A stretch of DNA of 64,000 nucleotides from Brevundimonas sp. M20. Lineage in GTDB: Bacteria; Pseudomonadota; Alphaproteobacteria; Caulobacterales; Caulobacteraceae. Where the stretch lies: contig NZ_CP041243.1 in assembly GCF_006547065.1 (NCBI RefSeq), positions 1,813,001-1,877,000 of the forward strand, given 5' to 3'. The translations under genes and the position numbers were made by a program. Below the pieces are notes generated by a model, which saw only the letters and a list, made by a program, of their open reading frames with translations, made no database searches and was not told the origin of the DNA. Below are positions 8,668 through 17,202 of this stretch, one piece after another. The number at the start of each line of letters is the position of its first letter. Positions within the stretch are counted from its first letter, which is position 1.

Positions 8668-9399
8668 TTGGACACATTGAACAGAGCGCACGCGGTCGAT
8701 CGCGTTGTGGGCGAATTCGCCGAGGTCGGAGCCCTGACCCGATCCGTCGCCGCGCGCTTCGAAGGCGTCTTTCACACCTATCGCGAAGAACTCCAGCAGT
8801 TGGCCGACGCCGCGCCGACACTCGCGGATGCGGCGCGCGATGTGATCGCCGTCCTCCAGGCCGCCGGCTCGGCCTTTTCGGCGGCCTTCCCCAACCAGCC
8901 CGCCATAGACTGCGCCGCCGGCTGCGCCTTCTGCTGTCACCTGCCGGTGGCCGTCCCGCCGGGCGTCGCGGAGGCGATCCGGGATCACGTGGCCGAGACC
9001 TTCCCCAGCGAGGCGCGGTCCGCCCTGCTGGTCCGGCTCCGCGCCGCCGAAGCTCTCGCCGCCGTCGCCGACCCAACACGTCTGCGCCACCGGTGCCCGC
9101 TCCTGGGCGCCGACGACCGCTGCTCCGTCTATCCCGTCCGCCCGATCTCGTGTCGCGCCTTCACCTCGCCGTCGGCGAGGCGGTGCGAGGCCCTGATCGC
9201 CGGAGCGGCGCCGGAAGGCGGCATTCCCCAGAACGCCTCCCTCTTCCGGCTGCACAGGGACGCCACGGCCGTGCTTGAACAGACCGCGCGCGGTCGCGGC
9301 GCGTCCCCCATGCAGAAAGACTTGGCCGGCGCCCTGCTCGACGCGATGGGCCGTCCTTCGCCGGACGCGCCCCCGCCCGCGCCGGGAAGCCTCGCATAG
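8668..9399 (+). CDS. YkgJ family cysteine-cluster protein
   Basis: A 243-residue protein with the CxxCxxCC-type zinc/iron-chelating domain (PF03692). The first cluster is CAAGCAFCC, and the second block is CPLLGADDRCSVYPVRPISC. Function is unknown; the cluster is thought to bind Zn or Fe. No ATG fits. A TTG at 8668 follows GGGAGG with 6-nt spacing and is chosen as start; a second TTG lies at 8677. The N-terminal ~85 residues are helical and Glu/Ala-rich. It stands alone on the plus strand, facing the Atu4866-like gene tail to tail. Confidence 0.75.
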   Translation: MDTLNRAHAVDRVVGEFAEVGALTRSVAARFEGVFHTYREELQQLADAAPTLADAARDVIAVLQAAGSAFSAAFPNQPAIDCAAGCAFCCHLPVAVPPGVAEAIRDHVAETFPSEARSALLVRLRAAEALAAVADPTRLRHRCPLLGADDRCSVYPVRPISCRAFTSPSARRCEALIAGAAPEGGIPQNASLFRLHRDATAVLEQTARGRGASPMQKDLAGALLDAMGRPSPDAPPPAPGSLA

Positions 9400-9503
9400 C
9401 CGGCCGCCGGCCGGGCCGACGCGCGAAGGGACGCCTTGAACTCCGGCGGCGCTCCGTCGGCCGAGCCCCCCCGGAGCTGACGGCCAGATCGCCTGCGGAG
9501 GCG

Positions 9504-9902
9504 TCACCGGAGAGGGTCGGACGCGCCCGTGCGTTCGCGGCGGAACACCATTCCCCCGTGTCGAAGTTCGTCCTCGCTGACGAACGTGCCGTCCGCCGTG
9601 AAGCCGGTATCGTCCCAGTAGTCGATATGGGTCCCGCGGACCTCGTAGCGGCCCTGGTAGGCGCTTCGGCGGGAGCCCCGAGCTTCATCGTAGCGTCCGT
9701 CCGAACGCAGTTCCTGGCGGATCCGTCCGTCTTCGGTGACCCACATGCCGACATAAGGGTGTTGCATCGTCGTCTCCTGTCCTGAAAAGAGGGCGTCAAC
9801 GGCCCGGGACCCGGTCGTCGCGAACCCGGCCGCCCCGAATCCGGCGACCGCCAGAGCAGTCGCCGCGCCGAAACTCGTCCGGCGCGTCCGACCGGGCGTC
9901 AC
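9504..9902 (-). CDS. Atu4866-domain protein
   Basis: The conserved core (HPYVGMWVTEDGRIRQEL, GRYDEARGSR, AYQGRYEVRGTHIDYWDDTG, FTADGTF) matches the small Atu4866 family (PF11512), a beta-barrel of unknown function often beside NTF2-like proteins and SDRs. Two starts are possible. A GTG at 9902 overlaps the stop of the upstream NTF2-like gene (GTGA) and adds a leader with RRTSFGAATALAVAGFG, which looks like a Tat signal. An ATG at 9767 has a better ribosome-binding site (ACAGGAGACGACG) and gives an 87-residue cytosolic form. The upstream gene product is also exported, which favours the longer form. Confidence 0.8.
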   Translation of the reverse strand: MTPGRTRRTSFGAATALAVAGFGAAGFATTGSRAVDALFSGQETTMQHPYVGMWVTEDGRIRQELRSDGRYDEARGSRRSAYQGRYEVRGTHIDYWDDTGFTADGTFVSEDELRHGGMVFRRERTGASDPLR

Positions 9903-10486
9903 GGCCGACCTCCGTCGACCGGCGCCGGGAGCGGCACCCGGCGCAGGATGTCGTCATAGGGTGCGAGGTCGAGGAAGGCGTTGACCTCCACGGCCCTGCC
10001 GTTCTCCAGCCGCAGGATCCACGCATAGGTGTTGCGATAAGACGCGCCGTCCGCGGCCGTGGTCTCCCCGACCCAGTTGACGATCACGTGGTCTCCATCC
10101 GCCCAGACCCGGTGAGAGAGCGGCCGCACCGGCGCGATGAGCCGCGCCGAGAAGGGCGTGACGGCCTGCGCCACGAAATGGTCGCGGCCTCGGAAGGTCC
10201 CGGCGCTGGGGCCGGACCCCTCAATGGTCCAGACGACATCGGGCGACAGGACCGTTTCGAAAAAATCGCCGCGGCCCGCGGCCCACCGGTCAAAGGCGGC
10301 CGTAACGAGCCGCCGGTTGTTTTCCGTGATCGAGGCCCCGGGCGCAGCGGAGCGGCTTGACGCAGCCGGCGGCGGCGCGGTGGTCGCCGCGTGGGCGAAC
10401 GCCGCCGAAGCGGGCCCGCCGGTCGCGGCGAGCGCCAAGGCACCGGCCAAACAGGCCCAGGGTCTCCGTGGGAAAGCGGTCGTCAT
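9899..10486 (-). CDS. exported NTF2-like (SnoaL/ketosteroid-isomerase-fold) protein
   Basis: A 195-residue protein with a Sec signal peptide (MTTAFPRRPWACLAGALALA, cleavage near ASA-AFA) and a Pro/Ala linker, then an NTF2-like domain from about residue 55 (ENNRRLVTAAFDRWAAGRGD, FRGRDHFVAQAV, VIVNWVGETTAADG, VNAFLDLAPYDDIL). Its domain closely resembles the cytosolic protein at 34729-35148. It is translationally coupled to the Atu4866-like gene downstream. It is divergent from the third AraC_N regulator, with motif copy D 81 nt from this start. Ligand or reaction unknown. Confidence 0.85.
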   Translation of the reverse strand: MTTAFPRRPWACLAGALALAATGGPASAAFAHAATTAPPPAASSRSAAPGASITENNRRLVTAAFDRWAAGRGDFFETVLSPDVVWTIEGSGPSAGTFRGRDHFVAQAVTPFSARLIAPVRPLSHRVWADGDHVIVNWVGETTAADGASYRNTYAWILRLENGRAVEVNAFLDLAPYDDILRRVPLPAPVDGGRP

Positions 10487-10566
10487 CGGCTTGGTCTCCT
10501 GTCAGTTCCGGCCCCTTCATCTGACGTCCGGAGGGTCGGAACGGATAGGCCGGTTGTCCGGGATGC

Positions 10567-10582
10567 TTGCACGATCGTCCGG
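10567..10582 (+). promoter_or_regulatory. AraC_N-regulon motif, copy D
   Basis: TTGCACGATCGTCCGG matches 14 of 16 positions of the shared motif. It lies between the leftward NTF2-like gene (start 10486, 81 nt) and the third AraC_N regulator (start 10634, 51 nt), with the same orientation as copies B and C. Confidence 0.5.
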
Positions 10583-10633
10583 ATGTGACCGGCGGCGCTT
10601 CGCCGACGAGCGCCCAGGTGAGATAAGGCGGTC

Positions 10634-11577
10634 ATGGACCGCCTCTCGACCCTCGTGGACCTTATCGGACGCCATGCGCCCGGCGACGGCGCGTTCACCT
10701 CCCCGCTGCCGGGCGTGAAGCTCATCCGCGCCTCCGCCCCCACCTGCCGATGCCGGTGATCTATGAACCCACGATCTGTATCGTCGCCCAAGGTCGCAAA
10801 CAGGCCGCGCTCGGCCGGACGCGCTACATCTACGACCCGGCCCGCTATCTGACGGCCTCGATCAACCTGCCGGTGATGGGATCGGTCATCGAGGCCAGCG
10901 AGGCGAAACCCTATCTCTGCCTCCAGCTCGATCTGGACGTGACCGAACTCGCGGATCTCGTCCTTCGCCACCCGCCCCCCGCAGGCGCCTCGATCGGCCC
11001 GGCGGAGGGGCTGGCGTTGAACGACGTCAGCCCGGCTCTTCTGGACGCCGCCGCCAGGCTCCTCAGCCTTCTGGACACGCCGGACGACCGCGACGCCCTC
11101 GCGCCGCTGGTCACGCGCGAGATACTTTATCGCCTCCTCACCGGACCCGGCGGCGGCGTGATCCGCCACATGGTCCAGGCGGACAGCCGGCTCAACCAGA
11201 TCTCGCGCGCCATCCTGTGGATCCGCGCTCGATACCGGCAGCCCTGCCGCATCGAGGACGCGGCGGAGATCGCGGGCATGAGCCGTTCGACATTCCACGA
11301 ACATTTCCGGGCGATCACCTCCATGAGCCCGATCGCGTTCCGGACCCAGTTGCGCCTGCAGGAGGCGCGCCGGTTGATGGTCAGCGAGGCCGCCGACGCC
11401 GCTAGCGCGGGTTTCGCGGTCGGCTACGACAGTCCGTCCCAGTTCAGCCGGGATTACGCGCGTCTGTTCGGCGCCCCGCCGGCGCGCGACGCCGAACGCC
11501 TGCGCAGCGAAAGCGGTGCGCGAGGCCTGCCGACCTTTGGCGACGCGACGGCCGACCGCGAAACTTCGCACGCATGA
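10634..11577 (+). pseudogene. AraC_N-family regulator, paralog 3, frameshifted
   Basis: The ATG at 10634 opens a frame (MDRLSTLVDLIGRH, GVKLIRASAPT) that matches the N-terminus of AraC_N regulators but stops after about 40 codons. The rest continues in another frame from ~10735 (MPVIYEPTICIVAQGRKQ at 10750) through the AraC_N domain and both HTH motifs to 11577. Adding one C to the run GCCCCCAC at about 10735-10740 joins the frames as ASAPHLPMPVIYEPT, exactly as in the family. The ATG at 10750 has no ribosome-binding site. Either a recent 1-bp deletion or a homopolymer sequencing error. Confidence 0.8.
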
Positions 11578-11605
11578 AACCTCATCCTCATCCGAACGAG
11601 CCCGG

Positions 11606-12155
11606 TCAGTGGACGCTGCTGGAAAGCCGGGGCGGCGCCACCCTGTGGAAGCGGGGCCGGCGTCTGTCTCCGCTTCCCCGGGGGTCGCCGGGGTCGGGCT
11701 CACCGACGGGCGCCGCCGCCGCCGTCCAGGACAGACCCGGGGGCGCCGAGGCCCGCAGCGCGGCCTGTTCCGCGACCCAGTCACCAGTTCGTCCTTCTTC
11801 AGCGACGCCGCGCGGATGTCCTCGGCGTTAATCTCCACCAGCATCTCCAGCAGCTGGCCCTTGGAATGCGGATGCAGGAAGGCGGCGTCCGGCGTCCAGT
11901 GCGCGGCGATGTCGGCCCCGCAGACATCGCCGCGTTCCGCCGCCTCGGCGCGCCCCTGCCGGCGCACGTCGTCCGTCCGCGTTTCCCTGACATCCAGACT
12001 GATCGCGGCGAGCTCGGCGAGCAGGGCCCTCTGCTCCTCCTCGGGCAGCAGGCCGATCCAAGCGAGGACGGTGTCGCCAGAAGCCTGCCAGGCGGCGGGT
12101 CGGTGATCTTCTGCGTGAGGCCGGAGGGCGCGAAGGCGGACGTTAGCCGGCGCGG
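11606..12155 (-). pseudogene. 3' remnant of a plasmid-type ParB-family gene
   Basis: On the minus strand, about 170 codons resemble the C-terminal region of ParB-family partition proteins: AFAPSGLTQKITDPPP in one frame, then VLAWIGLLPEEEQRALLAEL, AAISLDVRETRTDD, DIAAHWTPDAAFLHPHSKGQ and ASLKKDELVT in a second, then VAEQAALRASAPPGLSW in a third. Two frameshifts and loss of the ParB/Spo0J nuclease-like N-terminus make it non-functional. Plasmid and integrative-element origin is inferred: the HSKxQLL / LKKDELV pattern is typical of plasmid ParB-like proteins. Confidence 0.65.
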
Positions 12156-12199
12156 GCCAAGGACGGCGTGCGGCGATCGACCGGGGCCGTGGGCCGGCC

Positions 12200-12865
12200 T
12201 CAGGCTCCGGCCGCCCCGGCTGCGGGGGAATGCGACGCCGCCCCGACCCGACCGTCGGCGATCTGGATCACGTCCTGCGCGATCAGGTCGAGGTCGCGCG
12301 GATCGTGGGACACCAGGATCATCGGCAGACGAACCTCGTCGCGCAGCCGCAGCAGATAAGGGGCGAGCCGCTCCCGGCGCGCCGGGTCCAAGCCCGTGAA
12401 GGGCTCGTCCAGAAGGAGCAGTCGCGGCCGCGCCGCCAGCGCGCGGGCCAGGGCGACGCGACGCGCCTCTCCGCCCGAGAGCCCGGCGGGTCGTCGGCGC
12501 TCGAAGCCGCGCAAATCCATCAGGTCGAGCGCCTGGGCCACGGTCATCTCGTCTCCGCCGTAGGATCGCGAGAAGGCGATGTTCTGTTCGACCGTCAGGT
12601 GCGGGAACAGACGAATGTCCTGGAACACATAGCCGATCGCGCGCCGGTGGGCGGGTCGGCGCGTCACGGCGTCATTAAGGACCGTGACGTCGTCGATCGC
12701 TATCCGCGCGGAACTTTCGGCAAGCAGACCGGCGAGACCGTGGAGGAAGGTCGTCTTGCCGCAGCCGGACGGGCCGACGACCGCCACGGCGTTGTCCGTG
12801 CTCTCGAACCCGATATCGAAGCTGAAGTCGCCCCGACGGCCCGTGGCGTGACAGGCGAGACTCAT
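12200..12865 (-). CDS. modC: molybdate ABC transporter ATP-binding protein, short form
   Basis: A 221-residue ATPase that powers molybdate import. Walker A is GPSGCGKTT (about residues 32-40), the Q-loop YVFQD, the signature LSGGEARRVALARAL, Walker B LLLLDEPFTGLD and the H-loop LVSHD. It ends soon after the ATPase core: the C-terminal Mop/TOBE molybdate-binding domain of E. coli ModC is absent, so feedback inhibition through that domain is not expected. The ATG overlaps the modB stop (ATGA). It is last in modA-modB-modC. Confidence 0.93.
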   Translation of the reverse strand: MSLACHATGRRGDFSFDIGFESTDNAVAVVGPSGCGKTTFLHGLAGLLAESSARIAIDDVTVLNDAVTRRPAHRRAIGYVFQDIRLFPHLTVEQNIAFSRSYGGDEMTVAQALDLMDLRGFERRRPAGLSGGEARRVALARALAARPRLLLLDEPFTGLDPARRERLAPYLLRLRDEVRLPMILVSHDPRDLDLIAQDVIQIADGRVGAASHSPAAGAAGA

Positions 12866-13557
12866 GCGCCGCGCGTCCGCAGGATGCGCCGGTTGGAGAT
12901 TTCCGAGCCGATGACGGCGAGCACGGAGACCAGAACGGCGATGACGGCCAGGCGCATCGCCGCTCCATCGCCCTCGGCCCGCTGCAGGGCCGAATAGATC
13001 GCAACGGGCAAGGTCTGGGTCTCGCCGGGAATGGCCCCGGCGAAGGTCACCGTGGCGCCGAACTCACCGAAGGCTCGCGCGAAGCCCAGCAGGGTCGCCG
13101 CCACCAGTCCCGGCGCCGCCAGCGGCAGGGTGATCCGGGCGAACACGGCCAGGCGGGAGGCGCCCAGCACGGCGGCAGCGTCCTCAAGGCCCCGGTCCAC
13201 CCCCTCGATCGCGAGTCGAAGGGGCCGAACCACCAGCGGCAGGGCCATCAGGGCTGCGGCCAGCGCCGCCCCGGTCCAGTGAAAGGCCAGCGTCACGCCG
13301 AACAGATCGTGGAGGACGCGTCCGACCGGTCCCCGGACCCCGAACAGGCTGAGCAGGATCAGCCCCGTCACCACCGGCGGCAGGACCAGGGGGAGGTTGA
13401 CCGCCGCCTCAAGGATCCAGCGCCCCGGAAACCGCCCGCGCGCGAGCAGCATCGCCAGACCCAGACCAAGCGGGAGGCAGACGATCAGGGCGGCGGTCGC
13501 CACCTTGATTGACAGGCTCAGGGCCTGGAGCTCGAAGTTGGACAGGGGCTCGAACAT
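12862..13557 (-). CDS. modB: molybdate ABC transporter permease
   Basis: A 231-residue inner-membrane permease with about five membrane helices. The cytoplasmic EAA loop that contacts ModC is visible as EDAAAVLGASRLAVFARITL, followed by the ModB-typical FARAFGEFGATVTFAG and IPGETQTLPVAIYSAL. It passes molybdate delivered by ModA. It is adjacent to modA (stop and start codons abut) and overlaps modC by 4 nt. Confidence 0.95.
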   Translation of the reverse strand: MFEPLSNFELQALSLSIKVATAALIVCLPLGLGLAMLLARGRFPGRWILEAAVNLPLVLPPVVTGLILLSLFGVRGPVGRVLHDLFGVTLAFHWTGAALAAALMALPLVVRPLRLAIEGVDRGLEDAAAVLGASRLAVFARITLPLAAPGLVAATLLGFARAFGEFGATVTFAGAIPGETQTLPVAIYSALQRAEGDGAAMRLAVIAVLVSVLAVIGSEISNRRILRTRGA

Positions 13558-14292
13558 TCAGGCTGCGGGCATGAAACCATGGCGCCGGAACACCGACGCC
13601 GCAGCCGGCGTGGCCAGATAGTCGAGGAAGGCCTGCGCCTTGCGACCGCCGCCGGTCACTTCGGCCGCCGGATAGACGATGGCGGGCTGTTCGGCCGCGC
13701 GCGGCTCCATAACGATCCGTATGTCGGTGCGGCGGACGACGTCGCTGCGATAAACCACCCCGAGCGCCGCCTCGCCCCGCGCCACGAAGGCGCGCACCGC
13801 ACGCACATCGGCCCCGAAGACGAGACGGTCCTTGACCGCGGCCCATCGCCCGGACGTCTGGAGCCAGGTCCGGGCGTAGGCCCCGGCCGGCACGCTGTCG
13901 GGATCGCCGATCGCCAGACGGCCGCCCTGGGCCAGCGGCGCGAAGGGATCCGTTTGGTCGGCGGCTCTGGCCTGAGCGATCACGACCAGGTCGTTGCGCA
14001 GCAGGTTCACCCGCCGTGTGATCCGCCCCGCCGCGCCCAGGCGATCCATCCATTCGGAATCCGCCAGGATGACTACATCGGCCGGAGCGCCGGCCTGCAC
14101 CTGACGCGCCACTGCACCGCTGGCGCCGAACGACAGGCGAACCGCGGGTCCCTCGTTCCGCTCGTAGTCTGCCGCGAGTTCGGTCAGGGCGTCGGTCAGG
14201 GAGGCGGCGGCGAAGACTGTCACGGTCGCCTCCGGCCGCGGCGGGGCCGCAGGCGTGCAGGCCGCCAGGGCGATCAACGCCAGGCCGATCAC
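13558..14292 (-). CDS. modA: molybdate-binding lipoprotein/periplasmic protein
   Basis: A 244-residue substrate-binding protein: [16 protein letters not shown] and [19 protein letters not shown] contain the oxyanion-binding serines, and [11 protein letters not shown] and [16 protein letters not shown] are family blocks. A lipobox (LAAC, residues 8-11) suggests lipid anchoring. The GTG start at 14292 leaves a signal peptide with no basic n-region. An upstream CTG at about 14322 would add [10 protein letters not shown] and restore one, so the real start may be non-canonical. It is divergent from moaA, 77 nt apart. Confidence 0.92.
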   Translation of the reverse strand: MIGLALIALAACTPAAPPRPEATVTVFAAASLTDALTELAADYERNEGPAVRLSFGASGAVARQVQAGAPADVVILADSEWMDRLGAAGRITRRVNLLRNDLVVIAQARAADQTDPFAPLAQGGRLAIGDPDSVPAGAYARTWLQTSGRWAAVKDRLVFGADVRAVRAFVARGEAALGVVYRSDVVRRTDIRIVMEPRAAEQPAIVYPAAEVTGGGRKAQAFLDYLATPAAASVFRRHGFMPAA

Positions 14293-14351
14293 GGCCGCCG
14301 ACAGAGATTTGCGGTTCAGCAGAAAAATCTCGACGCCCTTTCACGAACACC

Positions 14352-14375
14352 CGTTATAGTCGCTCGAACATGACG
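14352..14375. promoter_or_regulatory. candidate ModE box overlapping the moaA start
   Basis: CGTTAT (14352-14357), 12 nt, then ATGACG (14370-14375). From memory, the E. coli modA operator is CGTTAT-N12-ATAACG, so this is an 11/12 match with identical spacing. It lies in the modA-moaA divergent region, with its right half on the moaA start codon, where binding would repress moaA. The short ModE-like protein at 20016 is the likely binder. Confidence 0.5.
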
Positions 14376-15422
14376 GTCATCTACCAGTCTGACAAGGCGA
14401 CCCCGATCGACCTCGGCGCTGCGGCCCCGCTGGTGGATCCGTTCGGCCGCACCATCAACTACGTCCGCATCTCGGTGACGGACCGTTGCGACCTGCGCTG
14501 CCTCTACTGCATGGCCGAAAATCCTGTCTTCCTGCCCAAGGCCGATCTCCTCAGTCTGGACGAGCTCGAGCGCATGTGTGGCGCCTTCATCGATCTCGGC
14601 TGCCGCCGGATCCGGTTGACCGGGGGGGAGCCCTTGGTCCGCAAGGGAATGATGGATCTGGTGGCCGCCCTGTCGCGCCGCCTCAGGGCCGGGGATCTGG
14701 AGGAGATCACCCTCACCACCAACGGCACCCAGCTCGCCCGCCACGCCGAAGCCCTGGCCGGCCACGGGGTGCGGCGCGTCAACGTCTCCCTGGACACGCT
14801 CGACCCCGACAAGTTCCGGCGCATCACCCGTGGCGGCGATCTGGCGGCGGTGATGGCCGGGCTGGAGGCCGCCCGGGCGGCGGGCCTGAGCGTCAAAATC
14901 AACACCGTCGCCCTAAAGGGCGACAACGCCGATGAAATCCCCGACCTGATCCGTTGGGCCCACGGACTGGGCATGGACATCACCCTGATCGAGACCATGC
15001 CGATCGGCGAGACCGGCGCGGACCGAACGGATCAGTACCTGTCGCTGGCGACCGTCCGCGAGACCCTGGGTCGGATCTGGACTCTCACCCCCTCGACGCG
15101 ACGCACCAGCGGCCCCGCACGCTATATGACGGTGGAAGAGACCGGCGGAACGCTCGGCTTCATCACCCCGCTCAGCCATGTGTTCTGCGAGGCCTGCAAC
15201 CGCGTGCGGGTGACCTGCACCGGTCAGCTCTTCCTCTGTCTGGGCCAGGAGGATCAGGCGGATCTGCGCCAGGTTCTGCGCGACCACCCGGGAGACGACG
15301 CGCCGCTGCGCGAGGCGATCCGGGCGGCTATAGCCATCAAGCCCAAGGGACACGACTTTAGAATAGACCGTCCGGGCGCCGCGCCGGCGGTGTTGCGCAC
15401 CATGTCAACGACGGGAGGATGA
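14370..15422 (+). CDS. moaA: GTP 3',8-cyclase
   Basis: A 350-residue radical-SAM enzyme that starts molybdenum cofactor synthesis from GTP. The N-terminal [4Fe-4S] motif CDLRCLYC (CxxxCxxC, about residues 36-43) binds SAM. The C-terminal cluster motif is [24 protein letters not shown] and TTNGT are standard SAM-fold motifs, and the C-terminal GG (MSTTGG) needed for activity is present. It is first of moaA-moaD-moaE-moaB-moaC-moeA, which is tightly packed. It works with MoaC (16699) to make cyclic pyranopterin monophosphate. Confidence 0.98.
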   Translation: MTVIYQSDKATPIDLGAAAPLVDPFGRTINYVRISVTDRCDLRCLYCMAENPVFLPKADLLSLDELERMCGAFIDLGCRRIRLTGGEPLVRKGMMDLVAALSRRLRAGDLEEITLTTNGTQLARHAEALAGHGVRRVNVSLDTLDPDKFRRITRGGDLAAVMAGLEAARAAGLSVKINTVALKGDNADEIPDLIRWAHGLGMDITLIETMPIGETGADRTDQYLSLATVRETLGRIWTLTPSTRRTSGPARYMTVEETGGTLGFITPLSHVFCEACNRVRVTCTGQLFLCLGQEDQADLRQVLRDHPGDDAPLREAIRAAIAIKPKGHDFRIDRPGAAPAVLRTMSTTGG

Positions 15423-15423
15423 G

Positions 15424-15678
15424 ATGGCGGTCGTGAAACTGTTCGGGACCCTCGGCGACATCGCCGGCTGGTCCGAGGCGACGCTCGACGGCGCGACCCT
15501 CGGCCAGATCAAGGCGGCGGCCGCGGGCGACAACGCGCGCCTCGCCGACCATCTCGATCATCGGAGCACCCTGGTGATACTCAACGCCACCCTCACCCCC
15601 CACAGCCTGCGCAGCGACGACCTTCCCATAGCACCCGAAGACGAGGTGGCGTTCGGCTCTCCGGTCGGCGGGGGCTGA
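15424..15678 (+). CDS. moaD: molybdopterin synthase sulfur carrier subunit
   Basis: An 84-residue ubiquitin-fold protein ending in GSPVGGG. The C-terminal Gly-Gly is adenylated and thiocarboxylated (normally by MoeB-type enzymes, not encoded here) and inserts into MoaE. VKLFGTLGDIAGW matches the family start. It lies one nucleotide after moaA and two before moaE. The extra third Gly at the C-terminus is slightly unusual. Confidence 0.93.
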   Translation: MAVVKLFGTLGDIAGWSEATLDGATLGQIKAAAAGDNARLADHLDHRSTLVILNATLTPHSLRSDDLPIAPEDEVAFGSPVGGG

Positions 15679-15680
15679 GC

Positions 15681-16139
15681 ATGATCCGCATCACCCGGGA
15701 CCCGCTCGACGCGGCCGCCCTTTTGCAGGGCTTCTGCCGCGATCGCTTCGACACCGGGGCGGTGGTCTCCTTCACCGGCCTGACGCGGGCACGCACGGGC
15801 GACCGGACTGTCGACACCCTGACGCTGGAAGCCTACCCGGGGTTCACCGAACGGGTGATGGAGGCGATCGAGGCCGACGCTCGCGCCCGCTTCGAGATCC
15901 AGGACGTTCTTGCCGTACACCGCTGGGGCGCGATCGCGGTGGGAGAGCCGGTGATCTTCGTGGCGGTGGCCGCCGCGCACAGACGCCCCGCCTTCGAGGC
16001 CGCAGACTTCCTGATGGACCATTTCAAGACCCGGGCGCCGTTCTGGAAACGGGAAGACGGTCCGGACGGCCGCCGCTGGATCGAGCCCCGCGACCAGGAC
16101 CACGCCGATCTGGCCCGCTGGGCCGAGGAGACCAAATGA
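15681..16139 (+). CDS. moaE: molybdopterin synthase catalytic subunit
   Basis: A 152-residue protein that transfers sulfur from MoaD to cyclic pyranopterin monophosphate. Recognisable motifs: GAVVSFTGLTR, YPGFTERVMEAI, VLAVHRWGAIAVGEPVIFVAV, AHRRPAFEAADFLMD, and the active-site lysine block FKTRAPFWKRE. The stop overlaps the start of moaB (ATGA). It forms a heterotetramer with MoaD. Confidence 0.97.
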   Translation: MIRITRDPLDAAALLQGFCRDRFDTGAVVSFTGLTRARTGDRTVDTLTLEAYPGFTERVMEAIEADARARFEIQDVLAVHRWGAIAVGEPVIFVAVAAAHRRPAFEAADFLMDHFKTRAPFWKREDGPDGRRWIEPRDQDHADLARWAEETK

Positions 16140-16702
16140 CCGACACCCTTGCCGACATTGATCTGCCCGCCCCCGGCGGCCGCCTCGTCGATCTGCCCTT
16201 CACCCCGGTGCGCATCGCCGTCCTCACCGTGTCGGACACCCGTGACGAGGAGAGCGACACCTCCGGCAAGATCCTTGGCGACCGGATCGTCGAGGCGGGC
16301 CATCTCCCCGTCCTGCGCGACATCGTGCCCGACGACGTCGAGGCCATCCGGGCCCGGGTTAGGCGCTGGATCGCAGACGGGGCCGTCGATGCGATCATCA
16401 CCACGGGCGGCACCGGCCTGACCGGCCGCGACGTCACGCCCGAGGCGCTGGAACCCCTGTTCGACAAGCGGATCGATGGCTTTTCGGTGATCTTCCACCA
16501 GGTCAGCTACCAGACCGTAGGCCTGTCCACTTTGCAGTCCAGGGCGACGGCGGGCCTGATCGACGGCGTCTTCGTCTTCTGCCTGCCCGGCTCCAACGGG
16601 GCGGTTCGCGACGGCTGGGACAAGGTCATCCGCTGGCAACTCGACAGCCGTCACAAGCCCTGCAACATGGTCGAACTGATGCCCCGGCTGCTGGAGCAAT
16701 GA
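16136..16702 (+). CDS. moaB: molybdenum cofactor biosynthesis protein B (MPT adenylyltransferase-type)
   Basis: A 188-residue MoaB/Mog-fold protein ([53 protein letters not shown]). The TGGTG and the acidic residue after it bind molybdopterin. Alphaproteobacterial MoaB with this length can act as the adenylyltransferase that prepares the pterin for MoeA; no separate mogA is present in the window. It overlaps moaE and moaC by 4 nt each. Confidence 0.95.
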   Translation: MTDTLADIDLPAPGGRLVDLPFTPVRIAVLTVSDTRDEESDTSGKILGDRIVEAGHLPVLRDIVPDDVEAIRARVRRWIADGAVDAIITTGGTGLTGRDVTPEALEPLFDKRIDGFSVIFHQVSYQTVGLSTLQSRATAGLIDGVFVFCLPGSNGAVRDGWDKVIRWQLDSRHKPCNMVELMPRLLEQ

Positions 16703-17202
16703 TGGCGGATCCGAACGCGCCCGCCGGGACCGACCTCACCCATATCGACGCCGACGGGCGCGCCCGCATGGTCGATGTCTCGGACAAGGCGGTGACGACG
16801 CGCGAGGCGACGGCGCGAGGCCGGATCGTAATGCGGCCCGAGACCCTGGCGCTGGCCCTGTCGGGCGGCGGAACGAAGGGCGACGTCCGCGCCGTGGCGG
16901 AGATCGCCGGCGTCATGGCGGCGAAGCGAACCTCCGACCTGATCCCGATGTGCCACCCCCTGATGCTGACCTCGGTCAAGGTCGCCGTCCGGCCGACCGA
17001 CGACGGTTCGGGCCTCGAGGCGACGGCGACGGCCCGGACCCAGGGTCAGACGGGTGTCGAGATGGAGGCCCTGACGGCGGCCTCCGTCACCCTCCTGACC
17101 CTCTACGACATGCTCAAGGCCGTCGACCGCGAGATGACGATCACCGACATCGCCCTCTTGGCCAAGTCCGGCGGCGCCTCCGGCGACTGGGGCCGGCCGT
17201 GA
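16699..17202 (+). CDS. moaC: cyclic pyranopterin monophosphate synthase
   Basis: A 167-residue enzyme that converts the MoaA product to cyclic pyranopterin monophosphate. Family motifs: [77 protein letters not shown]. The catalytic Lys/Asp region (LKAVDREM) is intact. Either of two consecutive ATG codons can start it; the first overlaps the moaB stop. Its own stop overlaps the GTG of moeA. Confidence 0.97.
   Translation: MMADPNAPAGTDLTHIDADGRARMVDVSDKAVTTREATARGRIVMRPETLALALSGGGTKGDVRAVAEIAGVMAAKRTSDLIPMCHPLMLTSVKVAVRPTDDGSGLEATATARTQGQTGVEMEALTAASVTLLTLYDMLKAVDREMTITDIALLAKSGGASGDWGRP

Noticed and set aside
10483..11967. A 494-codon minus-strand frame opposite the third AraC gene
   Set aside because: Only its first ~55 codons carry ParB-like sequence; the rest is a shadow of the AraC gene. 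The ParB part is recorded as a pseudogene instead.
14293..14369. Moco riboswitch in front of moaA
   Set aside because: The divergent region is 77 nt and lacks space for the Moco RNA motif; a protein-binding palindrome explains it better.
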